A model generated the notes under the pieces. It was given only the letters and a program-made list of their open reading frames with translations. It ran no database searches and was not told where the DNA came from. A stretch of 64,000 bases of DNA, from contig DASVFR010000011.1 in NCBI GenBank assembly GCA_036379955.1, forward strand, positions 21,219 through 85,218, read 5' to 3'. Position numbers and translations under genes: made by a program. The stretch comes from VRUE01 sp036379955. GTDB lineage: Bacteria; Actinomycetota; Thermoleophilia; Solirubrobacterales; 70-9. This document shows, piece by piece, positions 32,185 through 40,314 of the stretch. Position 1 is the first letter of the stretch, and each line of letters starts with the position of its first letter.

Positions 32185-32416
32185 CGGTTCAGCTTACCCG
32201 CCTGGGGCGGGATTGAAGGCCGTCCTAGCGGGTCGCCGATGCCGGAATGGAACCCGGATGTCGAGTTTCGGGCACTTCTGCGCCGAAGTTCCCAAATCGC
32301 TGCATATCGGCGCACATCCATGCGTACTTGTGCGGGATGTGCCCTAATTTCACCAACTATGAAAGCCCTGCAAATTAGGCATATTAAGCCCAGAAGGATG
32401 TGGATGACCTGCCTAA

Positions 32417-32459
32417 TTGCCATGCAGAAGGTCGTGGGTTCGAATCCCATCAGCCGCTT
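32417..32459 (+). repeat. attR: tRNA-Gly 3' fragment
   Basis: An exact copy of the last 42 bases of tRNA-Gly plus one. The 5' half of the tRNA is absent here, so it is not a gene. The original tRNA terminator follows at 32465. Confidence 0.9.
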
Positions 32460-32464
32460 CGAGG

Positions 32465-32488
32465 AAAGCCCCGCTTAGGCGGGGTTTT
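32465..32488 (+). terminator. Displaced tRNA-Gly terminator
   Basis: AAAGCCCCGC, TTAG, GCGGGG, then TTTT: a short GC stem followed by T residues, directly after the tRNA fragment. It presumably served tRNA-Gly before the islet inserted. Confidence 0.65.
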
Positions 32489-32524
32489 CTGCTGTCTGGG
32501 TTCGGAGTATGCCGCTGCTATGGC

Positions 32525-32689
32525 CGGATCGATCCCGACCAGGCTTGGTTCTGGACTCCCGAGTGGCAGGAGCGCGAGCGCGAGGCCGACGAAGATCTCG
32601 CCGCTGGTCGGGTCACTCGTTTCGAGAGCGACGAGGATTTCCTAGCGGAGTTGGACGAGCGCACGAAGCTGCTCGATGCCGACGCGTGA
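32525..32689 (+). pseudogene. 5'-truncated antitoxin gene
   Basis: The frame RIDPDQAWFWTPEWQE, REREADEDLAAGRVTRFESD and EDFLAELDERTKLL looks like the C-terminal part of a common antitoxin that precedes RelE-type toxins. No ATG, GTG or TTG is available between the tRNA fragment/terminator and this motif, so the 5' end was probably lost when the islet formed. Its stop overlaps the start of the broken toxin. Confidence 0.6.
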
Positions 32690-32971
32690 AGTCCTCGCGT
32701 CGTTCTGGCGCGATTGGGATCAGCTAAGTCCGAAGCAGCAGCGGGAGTTCCGCGATGCGGTGGCCCAGTTCATCGCCAATCTCGCCGAAGACAAAAAGGC
32801 TTTCATCCTCGACTTCGCGTAAAGCGTGTGCAGGGCCATCCCGGTGTCTGGGAGATGACCTGGGCCTACGACGGCCGCGCGACCTTCCAGTACGGCGACG
32901 AGGTCCAATCCGGGCAGCCGCACATCACCTGGCGTCGCATTGGCACTCACTCGATCTTCCGTCGTCCTTGA
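32676..32971 (+). pseudogene. Frameshifted RelE-type toxin
   Basis: MPTREVLASFWRDWDQLSPK and QQREFRDAVAQFIANLAEDK run to about 32810, where the frame ends at a TAA. The continuation PRLRVKRVQGHPGVWEMTWA, YDGRATFQYGDEVQSG and ITWRRIGTHSIF is one base away. Together they make a full RelE-like protein of about 97 residues with the C-terminal HxIF ending. The single shift disables the toxin, in keeping with loss of its antitoxin. Confidence 0.75.
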
Positions 32972-33040
32972 TGATTGAGCTGGTGATCCCTTGGACATAG
33001 AGAACGCGCTCCAAAGCTTGCCGAGGAGCCCCAGGACGCT

Positions 33041-33153
33041 CGGGAGGGCTGGAGGCTCCAAGATGTAGATGCCCTCGTTTTCCCGACCCTGACCGGCGCC
33101 CGGCGCGACGCCGACAGCCTGCGCACCCGCGTCGTCTACACCCACATGATGAA
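33041..33153 (+). pseudogene. Tyrosine recombinase fragment
   Basis: VDALVFPTLTGARRDADSLR and TRVVYTHMMK: the LVFPT-x-x-G-x-R-R-D segment precedes the second catalytic box in many phage-type integrases, and YTHM resembles the end around the nucleophile Tyr. The middle is missing, so it is an internally deleted scrap, probably of the islet's integrase. Confidence 0.5.
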
Positions 33154-33191
33154 GCCGCGACCTGCCCGAGCGGCAGCGGCTGAAGGCGCTG

Positions 33192-33539
33192 GTGCGCGGC
33201 GAGCGGGTGATCGCCTACCAGCCGCCGCCCGAATTTCTCGATCTCGCCGCCTACGAGCTGCCGATCTTGCGAGCCCTTGCCGAGCGCGGCGGCAAGGCAG
33301 GTCGCGGCGAGGTGCTTGCCGCGATCAAGGAGGCGATGGCAGAGCGCCACGGCGAGCGCGATCTCGAAGCACTGCCCAGCGGCCCGCCGCGCTGGCAGCC
33401 GCGGGTAGGCAAGGTCCGCGGCCGCCTTACCCAGCGGGGCTGGCTGGCGGTGAGCGGCAGGGGGCGAGGATGCGAATGGGAGTTGACCGAGCTCGACTGG
33501 CGGGTCAAGGGGTGCGCCGGGAGAAGAAGATTGAACCGA
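33192..33539 (+). pseudogene. Winged-helix (Mrr N-terminal-like) fragment
   Basis: FLDLAAYELPILRALAERGG, KAGRGEVLAAIKEAMAERHG, LEALPSGPPRWQPRVGKVRG and RLTQRGWLAVSGRGRGCEWE form the N-terminal winged helix that precedes Mrr-type nuclease domains. Here the frame runs into non-matching sequence after LTELDW, with no nuclease part, so I treat it as a stub of a restriction gene. Confidence 0.5.
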
Positions 33540-33579
33540 TGCGCAAGTACTGCTGTAGCAGTTCTGCTACGATGCGCCT

Positions 33580-33825
33580 ATGCAACGCATACCCCAGCGC
33601 GAGCTGCGCAACGACGTTTCAGCCGTCCTGCGGCGGGTGATGGCGGGCGAGCAGCTTCGCGTCACGGTATCGGGGCGCGACGCGGCCGACCTCGTCCCGG
33701 TCGAGGATGCCCCCTCTTGGACGGCCGGCTCTCGTGCGCGGGAGCTGATCGCGCCTGCCCAGGCCGACGCGGGCCTGGCCGCAGAGCTGGACCGGGCTTT
33801 TCCTGACACGACCGACCAGCTCTAG
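33580..33825 (+). CDS. Phd/YefM-type antitoxin
   Basis: 81 residues. MQRIPQRELRNDVSAVLRRV, then MAGEQLRVTVSGRDAADLVP, is the Phd fold; the Ala/Asp-rich tail (LAAELDRAFPDTTDQL) would bind the toxin. ATG 33580 follows an A/T-rich stretch (CTGTAGCAGTTCTGCTACGA) containing the imperfect inverted repeat TGTAGCAG/CTGCTACG that may be its operator. The PIN toxin starts 18 bases after its stop. Confidence 0.85.
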   Translation: MQRIPQRELRNDVSAVLRRVMAGEQLRVTVSGRDAADLVPVEDAPSWTAGSRARELIAPAQADAGLAAELDRAFPDTTDQL

Positions 33826-33843
33826 GCGGTCGGCTCCGACGGC

Positions 33844-34233
33844 GTGCAGGCGGTCCTCGACACCTCGGTCTTCATCGCGCGCGAGCAGGAGCGCCCGCTC
33901 GGCATCCTCCCCGACCAGGTTGCGGTCAGCGTCGTGACCCTGTCCGAGCTGCGCCACGGAGTACTCGCCGCCACCGGCCACGAGCAGATGGCGCGGCGTC
34001 TCAGCACGCTGGAGGCGGCGCGGCAGATCGCAAAGCCGCTGGTCATCGACGAGGCGGTCGGAGACGAGCTGGCGCGCCTGCGAGTCGCGCTCAAGGCGAT
34101 CGGCAGGGCGATGAAGGTGATGGACGCCTGGATCGCCGCCACCGCGATGGTCCACGGCGCGGCAGTCTGCACCCAGGACGCAGACTTCGATGCGGCGGCG
34201 GAGGCGGGCCTGCTCGAGGTTGCGCGGGTGTAG
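33844..34233 (+). CDS. VapC-type PIN-domain toxin
   Basis: 129 residues from a GTG. AVLDTSVFIAREQERPLGIL holds the first Asp, VSVVTLSELRHGVLAA the Glu, and MDAWIAATAMVHGAAVCTQD followed by ADFDAA the last Asp residues. All four acidic residues expected of an active VapC are visible. Paired with the Phd-like antitoxin; this is an apparently intact module. Confidence 0.88.
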   Translation: MQAVLDTSVFIAREQERPLGILPDQVAVSVVTLSELRHGVLAATGHEQMARRLSTLEAARQIAKPLVIDEAVGDELARLRVALKAIGRAMKVMDAWIAATAMVHGAAVCTQDADFDAAAEAGLLEVARV

Positions 34234-34655
34234 GTAGCTGGGGTGGGGTGGTGTTCGGCCCGGCTCTCGCCGGCATCGGCGTTCGAATTACCCAGCGTCA
34301 CCTAACCGGTCTCCATAAGCGGGGGTTATCGGGTGTGGGGGAGGTTTGTGTGGCGCCAACCTGCTGAGCATTTCCTGTTCCTTGGCCTCTCCCAGTCAGC
34401 CTCGTGATCGAAGGGAGGTTCGAGCGGAACTGTCACCAAAGCGGGCACGACGGAGACGACATACCGAGCGTCGGGCTCTGGGATTCCAGCCGAAGTGGTG
34501 ATCCGCGGTGAGCCGAGCGAAGGCGAGAAGGGCCGAATCGCTGTCCCCGAAGCTAGCTCAAGACAGGGGGAGCCAATTGAACCGGTTGGACTTTCGACCG
34601 CTGCTTACGACGAATGAGTCAGGCGCGATCCTGGCCACGCCGATAACGGGGGTTG
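34234..34655. other. Intergenic region, no gene recognised
   Basis: No plausible coding frame or RNA gene. It separates the accessory stretch from the chromosomal block. Confidence 0.5.
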
Positions 34656-34991
34656 ATGCCAGATTCTGCTGAGAGAGGTCCGCGCACGCTTTGGATCGCG
34701 GTTCTGGCCCCGGTGGTCTATTCGCTCCTGTTGTACGTCTGGATCAAGGTTGGCTGGTCGCCACGATCCACAGGCTGCCTGCGAAGCGACATCGAACTTC
34801 CAGAAGCGGTCGATGAGTGGCGCGGGGTGCTCATCCTCACCGTCCTCACGCCACTCGCCTACGGATCTTTCCGGAATCAGAAGCTGTGGGTGGTGATTCT
34901 GCAGACGTTTCTCAGCCTGGTCCTAGGGATCGTCTTCATCTGGTTCGCGCTAGGGGCCGGGGGTGCCTTGGCCAACTGTTTCGGGGATTGA
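34656..34991 (+). CDS. Small integral membrane protein
   Basis: 111 residues from ATG 34656, just after a GGGGG run. Three hydrophobic helices (TLWIAVLAPVVYSLLLYVWI; GVLILTVLTPLAYGSF; LWVVILQTFLSLVLGIVFIW). Two Cys sit at the outer face of loops (STGCLRSD and ANCFGD). No family recognised. Confidence 0.6.
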   Translation: MPDSAERGPRTLWIAVLAPVVYSLLLYVWIKVGWSPRSTGCLRSDIELPEAVDEWRGVLILTVLTPLAYGSFRNQKLWVVILQTFLSLVLGIVFIWFALGAGGALANCFGD

Positions 34992-35111
34992 GCCGGCGAC
35001 CTTTTCGCCCTTCGGCTACTCCGACTCGGGGGAAGCTACTGGCAGTTCGACCTCCCGCCAACTCTTGGTTGTTGCTCAGATTCGAGAGCTGTAGTACCGG
35101 CGACTGGATCG

Positions 35112-35642
35112 TCACCGAGCTTCCTTTGACGGTGCCTGCGGGTCATCGGTGAGCGCGGCCAGGAGGCCCTGCAGATCCAGCGGGCGTGTATACATCGTCA
35201 GCTCCCCGCCGGTCCCGGTGCGCGGCCACTCCTCGCGCGGGCGGTCCCAATAGAGCTCGACGCCGTTGCCGTCGGGGTCGCTGAGGTAGAGCGCCTCGCT
35301 GACGCCGTGGTCGGAGGCGCCTTCGAGGGGGATGCCTGCGCGGCGCAGACGACCTAGGGCGTCGGCCAGTGCAGCCCGCGTCGGGTAGCGGATCGCGAGG
35401 TGGAAGAGGCCAGTCGAGCCGGGCGGAGGCGACGTGCCGCCCTTCGAGTGCCAGGTGTTGAGCCCGATGTGGTGGTGGTAGCCGCCGGCGGAGACGAAGG
35501 CCGCATCGTCGCCGAGGCGCTGCTGCAGCTCGAAGCCGAGAACGTCGCAGTAGAAGCCGAGCGCGCGATCGAGATCGGCGACCTTGAGGTGGACGTGGCC
35601 GACGTCGACGCCGGGGTCGATCGGCTGCGCGCCCTCAGGCAT
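35112..35642 (-). CDS. VOC-family dioxygenase-like protein (CatE-like)
   Basis: 176 residues. DVGHVHLKVADLDRALGFYC provides the first metal His, FHLAIRYPTRAALADALGRL the second, and SEALYLSDPDGNGVELYWDR the Glu: the extradiol-type metal triad of the glyoxalase/VOC fold. HHHIGLNTWHSKGG is typical of catechol-2,3-dioxygenase-like members. The substrate cannot be read from the sequence. Its ATG overlaps the RNase H stop by 8 bases. Confidence 0.85.
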   Translation of the reverse strand: MPEGAQPIDPGVDVGHVHLKVADLDRALGFYCDVLGFELQQRLGDDAAFVSAGGYHHHIGLNTWHSKGGTSPPPGSTGLFHLAIRYPTRAALADALGRLRRAGIPLEGASDHGVSEALYLSDPDGNGVELYWDRPREEWPRTGTGGELTMYTRPLDLQGLLAALTDDPQAPSKEAR

Positions 35643-36030
35643 CCAGCGCCTCGTTTACCAGCCGGTCGGCCTCGGCGTTGTGCACGCGGCGCACGTGGCG
35701 GATCGACCAGCCCTCAAAGCCCGCCAGGGCCCGCTTCGCCTCGGCGTGCAGCTCGCGCATGCCGGCGTCCTTGACCTTGTACTCGCCCTTCATCTGCTTG
35801 ACGATCAGCTCGGAGTCGCCGACCAGTTCGAGCTCGCTCGCCCCGCGCGCCGCGGCGCACTCGATGCCGAGCAGCAGCGCCCTGTACTCGGCGACGTTGT
35901 TGGTCGCCTCGCCGATCCGCTCGCCGCGCTCCTCCAGCACCTCGCCGTCGGCCCCCTGGACGACCGCGGCGATCGCCGCCGGTCCGGGGTTGCCGCGGGC
36001 GCCGCCGTCGACGTTGACGACGAGCTTCAA
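35635..36030 (-). CDS. RNase HI-family protein
   Basis: 131 residues. The start is a TTG at 36030 overlapping the previous stop (TTGA). VVNVDGGARGNPGPAAIAAV (Asp), NNVAEYRALLLGIECAAARG (Glu), LELVGDSELIVKQMKGEYKV (Asp) and RVHNAEADRLVNEAL (Asp) give the full catalytic set. It resembles the short actinobacterial RNase HI type that cuts RNA in RNA-DNA hybrids. Second gene of a three-gene leftward operon. Confidence 0.88.
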   Translation of the reverse strand: MKLVVNVDGGARGNPGPAAIAAVVQGADGEVLEERGERIGEATNNVAEYRALLLGIECAAARGASELELVGDSELIVKQMKGEYKVKDAGMRELHAEAKRALAGFEGWSIRHVRRVHNAEADRLVNEALDA

Positions 36031-36434
36031 CGCCGCCTCAGCCAGGAGCGGCGGCGCACCGGCGGTCCGGCCGCGCCAAAGGAGAGTCCGCCCCTCTCCC
36101 CCACCTCTGCGTTCCAGTGCCGGGCCGAGCTGTCGAGCTGCTCGACCGCCTCCCCCCTGCCGATCTCGTGGACGGTTCCGTCGGCGGCGTCGACCGACCA
36201 CTGGTACCAGCAGAGCTCCCAGGCGACCGTGATCCGCACCTGGGTCGGCGAGCTCGCGGCCGCTCCGACCGAGGCGCGCGGCTGACCGAGGCTGCGCGTC
36301 AGCCCGGAGACGACCCGCGCCGCGGCGCTGGCGTTGAACAGCTCGACGCCCGTCTCGAGCCGGCCGTCCAACCGCACCCGGCGACTCCTCACGTTTGCCC
36401 CCGGAGCCGCCGGATCGCGCTGATAGATGCTCAC
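36027..36434 (-). CDS. Hypothetical protein
   Basis: 135 residues (MSIYQRDPAAPGANVRSRRV), no hydrophobic helix, with a central SPTQVRITVAWELCWYQWSV and RGEAVEQLDSSARHWNAEVG. It is not recognised. Its stop overlaps the RNase H start, so it is translated with it. The EF-G2 gene ends 14 bases upstream. Confidence 0.6.
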   Translation of the reverse strand: MSIYQRDPAAPGANVRSRRVRLDGRLETGVELFNASAAARVVSGLTRSLGQPRASVGAAASSPTQVRITVAWELCWYQWSVDAADGTVHEIGRGEAVEQLDSSARHWNAEVGERGGLSFGAAGPPVRRRSWLRRR

Positions 36435-36448
36435 ACCCGCAAGCTAGT

Positions 36449-38527
36449 TCATGCGGCGCTGGCGGCGGTCGCCGCAATCACCTTTGAAGCGAGATGTGCG
36501 GGCACCTCCTCGTAGCGGTCGAAGACGACCTCGAACTCCGCCCGGCCGCCGCTGATCGAGCGCAGGTCGGGCGCGTAGTCGAGCACCTCGGCCATCGGCA
36601 CCTCGGCCCTCACCTCCGTCACCGTGCCTTTTGGCTCCATCCCCAGCGGGTGGCCGCGGCGCGAGTTGAGGTCGCCGATCACGTCGCCGACCACGTCCTC
36701 CGGACAGCTGACCGTGATCCGCACGATCGGCTCCAGCAGCACCGGGTCGGCCTCTTCCATCGCTTCCCTGAAGGCCATCGCGCCGGCGATCTTGAACGCC
36801 ATCTCCGAGGAGTCGACGTCGTGGTGCTTGCCGTCGACCAGCCGCACCCGCACGCCCTTGACCGGGAAGCCGGCGACGGTGCCGTGGACCATCGCCTCCT
36901 CGACGCCCTTCTCCACCCCGGGGATGTAGCCGCCCGGGATCGCCGCTCCCTTGATCTTGTTGACGAACTCGAAGTCGACGCCGTTCTCGGTCGGCTCGAT
37001 CTCGATCTGGCAGTCGGCGAACTGGCCGCGGCCGCCGGACTGCTTCTTGTAGCGGGCATGGGCGCTCGCCGGCCGCCGGATCGACTCCTGGTAGGGCACG
37101 CGCGGCGGGTGCAGCTCGATCTCGACCCCGAAGCGGCGCTTCATCCTCTCGACCATCACCTCGACGTGGATCTGCGTGAGGCCGGCGATGATCTGCTCCC
37201 CAGTCTGCGCGTCGCGGTGCACGTCGAGGGTTGGGTCCTCCTCGGTCAGGCGCCGCACCGCGGTCGCCGCCTTCTCCTCGTCGCCCTTGGAGACCGGCTC
37301 GTAGGCGAAAGCCATCACCGGATTGGGCAGGTCGAGCGGAGCGAAGGAGATCCCCTCATGCCCGTCGCAGAGCACGTCGCCAGCCTGCGTCTCCTTCAGC
37401 TTGGCGACGGCGCCGACGTCGCCGGCGCCGAGCTCGGCGGCCGGCTTGAGCTCCTTCCCCAGCGGCTGACCGAGCTGGCCGATCCGCTCCTTCTGCCCGC
37501 TGCGCGCATTGAAGACCTGCGAATCCGAGCGCAGCGTCCCCCGGTGGACGCGGAAGAGGTTGACCCGGCCGGTATAGGGGTCGGCGAGCGTCTTGAAGAC
37601 GTAGGCGACCAACGGCCCGTCGTCCTCGGGGGCAATCTCGACCTCCTCGCCGTCGGCCCCGCGGGCTCGCAACGACCCCCGCATCGCCGGCGAGGGCAGG
37701 TCCTCGACCAATGCCTCTAGCAGCCGACCGGTGCCGAGGTTGTGCGTCGCCACGCCGCAGGTGACGGGGAAGATCCGCCCCGCCGTGACGCCCTCCTTCA
37801 GCACCCGCACGATCTCGTCGTGGTCGATCTCCTCGCCCTCGAGGTAGCGCTCCATCAGCTCGTCGGAGTTCTCGGCCACCTCGTCCATCAGCTTCTCGCG
37901 GTATTCCTCAGCGCGCTCGCGCAGCTCCTCCGGGATCTGAGCCTCCTCGGCCGCGCCGGGGCCGACCCCCTCGTAGAGGAAGGCCCGCTGGTCGATCAGG
38001 TCGATCACCCCGCGCACCTCCTGCTCGGCGCCGATCGGGATCTCGGTGGCGACGACGTGCGGCCCGAAGGCAGCCTTGAGCGAGTCGAGCGCGCGAAAGA
38101 AGTCGGCCCGCTCACGGTCGAGCATGTTGACGAAGACGAGCCGGGCCAGGCCCTCCGCGTCGGCGCGACGCCAGAGCCGCTCGGTGTGCACCTCGACGCC
38201 CATCACGCCGTTGACCACGACCACGGCCGAGTCCGCCACCCGCAACGCCGCGATCGCGTCGGCGACGAAGCTCGGCTCGCCCGGGGTGTCGATCAGGTTG
38301 ATCTCGCGACCGCCGTGCTCGAAGCAGGCGACGGCCGCGTTGATCGACATCGCTCGCTCCTGCTCGTCGGGCTCGTGGTCCGACACGGTCGAGCCGTCGG
38401 CGACCGACCCCAACCGACCCGCAGCGCCGGCCTCGAACAGCATCGCCTCGTGCAGACTCGTCTTGCCGCAGCCCCGGTGCCCGATCAGGGCGACGTTGCG
38501 AATCCGGTCTGCGGCCTTATGTGGCAC
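36449..38527 (-). CDS. Elongation factor G-like protein (EF-G2)
   Basis: 692 residues. G1 GHRGCGKTS, G3 DTPGEPSF, G4 VNMLDRERAD, then EF-G domains II-V to GGRAEFEVVFDRYEEVPAHL. It differs from canonical EF-G in the altered G1 and in G4, where NKxD becomes NMLD, a pattern typical of the non-canonical second EF-G of actinobacteria and others. Such paralogs have no settled role; some act in recycling or are nearly GTPase-silent. No ribosomal protein genes lie nearby, unlike true fusA. Confidence 0.9.
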   Translation of the reverse strand: MPHKAADRIRNVALIGHRGCGKTSLHEAMLFEAGAAGRLGSVADGSTVSDHEPDEQERAMSINAAVACFEHGGREINLIDTPGEPSFVADAIAALRVADSAVVVVNGVMGVEVHTERLWRRADAEGLARLVFVNMLDRERADFFRALDSLKAAFGPHVVATEIPIGAEQEVRGVIDLIDQRAFLYEGVGPGAAEEAQIPEELRERAEEYREKLMDEVAENSDELMERYLEGEEIDHDEIVRVLKEGVTAGRIFPVTCGVATHNLGTGRLLEALVEDLPSPAMRGSLRARGADGEEVEIAPEDDGPLVAYVFKTLADPYTGRVNLFRVHRGTLRSDSQVFNARSGQKERIGQLGQPLGKELKPAAELGAGDVGAVAKLKETQAGDVLCDGHEGISFAPLDLPNPVMAFAYEPVSKGDEEKAATAVRRLTEEDPTLDVHRDAQTGEQIIAGLTQIHVEVMVERMKRRFGVEIELHPPRVPYQESIRRPASAHARYKKQSGGRGQFADCQIEIEPTENGVDFEFVNKIKGAAIPGGYIPGVEKGVEEAMVHGTVAGFPVKGVRVRLVDGKHHDVDSSEMAFKIAGAMAFREAMEEADPVLLEPIVRITVSCPEDVVGDVIGDLNSRRGHPLGMEPKGTVTEVRAEVPMAEVLDYAPDLRSISGGRAEFEVVFDRYEEVPAHLASKVIAATAASAA

Positions 38528-38580
38528 GCAACCGAAGGTACACCCCGGGCGGCGTAATTCAAGCGCCGCGATCTACGAAT

Positions 38581-39354
38581 CTAGACCGCTTGGAGGCCCG
38601 ACTTGAGCCGCATGACCGCCTTGGTGTGCAGCTGTGAGACGCGCGACTCGGTCACCCCGAGCACCTCGCCGATCTCACGCAAGGTGAGGTTCTCGTAGTA
38701 GTAGAGAGCGACGACCAGCTGCTCGCGCTCGGGCAGCGAGGCGATCGCCTCGGTCAGCCGGTCCTTGATCTCGCTGCTGTCGAGCGACTCCTGCGGGTCC
38801 TCGGCGCGCGGGTCGGAGATCGTGTCGAGCAGGGAGACCTGGTCGCCGGAGGAGTCCGAGACCGTCCAGAGCTCGTCGAGCGCGTAGACGGAGGAGTTGG
38901 CGATCTCCAGCAGCGCGGTCTGCAATTCGTCCTCGCTGATGTCCAGCCGGGCAGCCAGCTCCGCTTCGGTCGGCGCCCTCTGCAGCTCGTGCTCGAGCTT
39001 CGCCTGCGCGGTCTCGATTTCGCGCGCGCGGGAGCGGACCGAGCGCGGCACCCAGTCGAGCGAGCGCAGCTCGTCGATGATCGCGCCGCGGATCCGGGTC
39101 ATCGCGAAGGTCTCGAACTTGATCCCGCGCGAGGGGTCGAAGCGCTCGATCGCCCCGATCAGGCCCATCAGGCCGTAGGAGATCAGGTCAGCGTCGTCGA
39201 CGTGAGAAGGCAGCCCCGCACCCAGCCGCCCGGCGACGAACTTGACCATCGGCGAGTAGGCGACGACGAGGCGCTCGCGCGCGCTGGCGTCCCCTTCTTT
39301 CTTGTAGCGGCGCCACAAGTCGCGCAGCTCAACCTCTTTTACCCCTGTTTCCAT
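38581..39354 (-). CDS. RNA polymerase sigma factor, FliA/WhiG family
   Basis: 257 residues with regions 2 (LVVAYSPMVKFVAGRLGAGL, DLISYGLMGLIGAIERFDPS, FETFAMTRIRGAIIDELRSL), 3 (RAPTEAELAARLDISEDELQ) and 4 (LPEREQLVVALYYYENLTLR, LGVTESRVSQLHTKAVMRLK). This is the sigma-28 type used for motility in flagellates and for sporulation (WhiG) in Streptomyces. No anti-sigma factor gene lies next to it. The following gene is a Xer recombinase. Confidence 0.93.
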   Translation of the reverse strand: METGVKEVELRDLWRRYKKEGDASARERLVVAYSPMVKFVAGRLGAGLPSHVDDADLISYGLMGLIGAIERFDPSRGIKFETFAMTRIRGAIIDELRSLDWVPRSVRSRAREIETAQAKLEHELQRAPTEAELAARLDISEDELQTALLEIANSSVYALDELWTVSDSSGDQVSLLDTISDPRAEDPQESLDSSEIKDRLTEAIASLPEREQLVVALYYYENLTLREIGEVLGVTESRVSQLHTKAVMRLKSGLQAV

Positions 39355-39398
39355 GGCTCGGGCCGTGATTCTAGAGTTGCTGACGGTTGATCCGACGA

Positions 39399-40280
39399 TC
39401 AGGCGCGCGGGTGGGTGGCCGCATACGCCTCCCGCAGGCGCGCCGCATCTACGCGAGTGTAAACCTGCGTGGTCGAGATCGATGCGTGGCCGAGCAGCTC
39501 CTGGATCGTGCGCAGGTCGGCGCCGCCTTCGAGCAGGTGCGTGGCGAAGCTGTGTCGCAGCGAGTGCGGCGAGACGCCGGCGGCCAGCGCCGCCTCACGT
39601 ACCCAGAGCGCCAGGCGCCGGGTGACGTCGGAATTCGAGAGGCGCCGGCCGCTCTTGGAGAGGAAGAGCGCTGGCTCGCGGGGGTCCGTCGCCAGGGCGT
39701 GGCGGCCTCGCTCGACGTAGCGCTCGACCGCCCGCCGGGCCGGCTCGCCCACCGGCAACAGGCGCTCCTTCGAGCCCTTGCCGAGAACGCGCAGCTGCTC
39801 GGTTTCGTACTCGAGCGCGCCGAGGTCGAGGTTGACGATCTCCTCGCAGCGCAGCCCGCAGGAGTAGGCGAGCTCGAGCATCGCCCGGTCGCGCAGCTCG
39901 AGCGGCGTGCTAGCGGGGATGCGCTCGAGCAGCGATCGCACCTGCTCGGCCGAGAGCACCCGCGGCAGCTTCTCCTCGCGCTTGGGGCTGGAGACGAGGT
40001 CGGCCGGGTTCTGCCCGACTCGCTCGCTGCGGACCAGGAAGTCGAAGAGGCCGCGGACCGAGGCCAGCTTGCGCGCGACGGTCGCCGGCGCCGCCCCCGC
40101 GGAGGAGAGCCCCGCCGCGAAGCGGCGCACGTCGCGGTGGCGGATGTCGGCGGGAGACCGCTCTCCCGCCCACTCGACGAACTGCCCGAGGTCGAGGGCG
40201 TAAGCGCGCCGCGTGCGCTCGGCCATGCCGCGCCCGCGCAGATCGCGGTCGTACGCGCTCAAGGCCTCGTCCCAGTCCAT
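39399..40280 (-). CDS. xerC: Tyrosine recombinase XerC/XerD-like
   Basis: 293 residues; ATG 40280 (MDWDEALSAYDRDLRGRGMA) is preferred because longer frames overlap the next gene. SAM-like N-terminal domain to about 100, then the catalytic set: Arg in AYSCGLRCEEIVNL, Lys in VLGKGSKERLLPVG, HSLRHSFATHLLEGGADLRT and Tyr in GHASISTTQVYTRVD. Resolves chromosome dimers at dif. XerC and XerD cannot be told apart with confidence here. Confidence 0.9.
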   Translation of the reverse strand: MDWDEALSAYDRDLRGRGMAERTRRAYALDLGQFVEWAGERSPADIRHRDVRRFAAGLSSAGAAPATVARKLASVRGLFDFLVRSERVGQNPADLVSSPKREEKLPRVLSAEQVRSLLERIPASTPLELRDRAMLELAYSCGLRCEEIVNLDLGALEYETEQLRVLGKGSKERLLPVGEPARRAVERYVERGRHALATDPREPALFLSKSGRRLSNSDVTRRLALWVREAALAAGVSPHSLRHSFATHLLEGGADLRTIQELLGHASISTTQVYTRVDAARLREAYAATHPRA

Positions 40281-40314
40281 CTGGACAGGGTTCGCCGCCG
40301 GCCCGAGCGGGCCT

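Larger units (their letters stand above)
28733..32459 (+). mobile_element. tRNA-Gly genomic islet with defence/TA cargo (integrase lost)
   Basis: Bounded by the 43-bp direct repeats, 3.7 kb long. Cargo: a DUF433 antitoxin with a broken toxin, an ApeA-like HEPN protein, an HTH/ParE-like pair and a HicB-like antitoxin. No integrase lies between the repeats; an integrase scrap sits 0.6 kb beyond the right repeat. The hairpin terminator expected just after a tRNA gene is found after the right repeat instead, as predicted for insertion at the tRNA 3' end. Confidence 0.8.

Noticed and set aside
32417..32459. A second tRNA-Gly gene
   Set aside because: Only the 3' part from the anticodon loop is present; it is an attachment-site copy.
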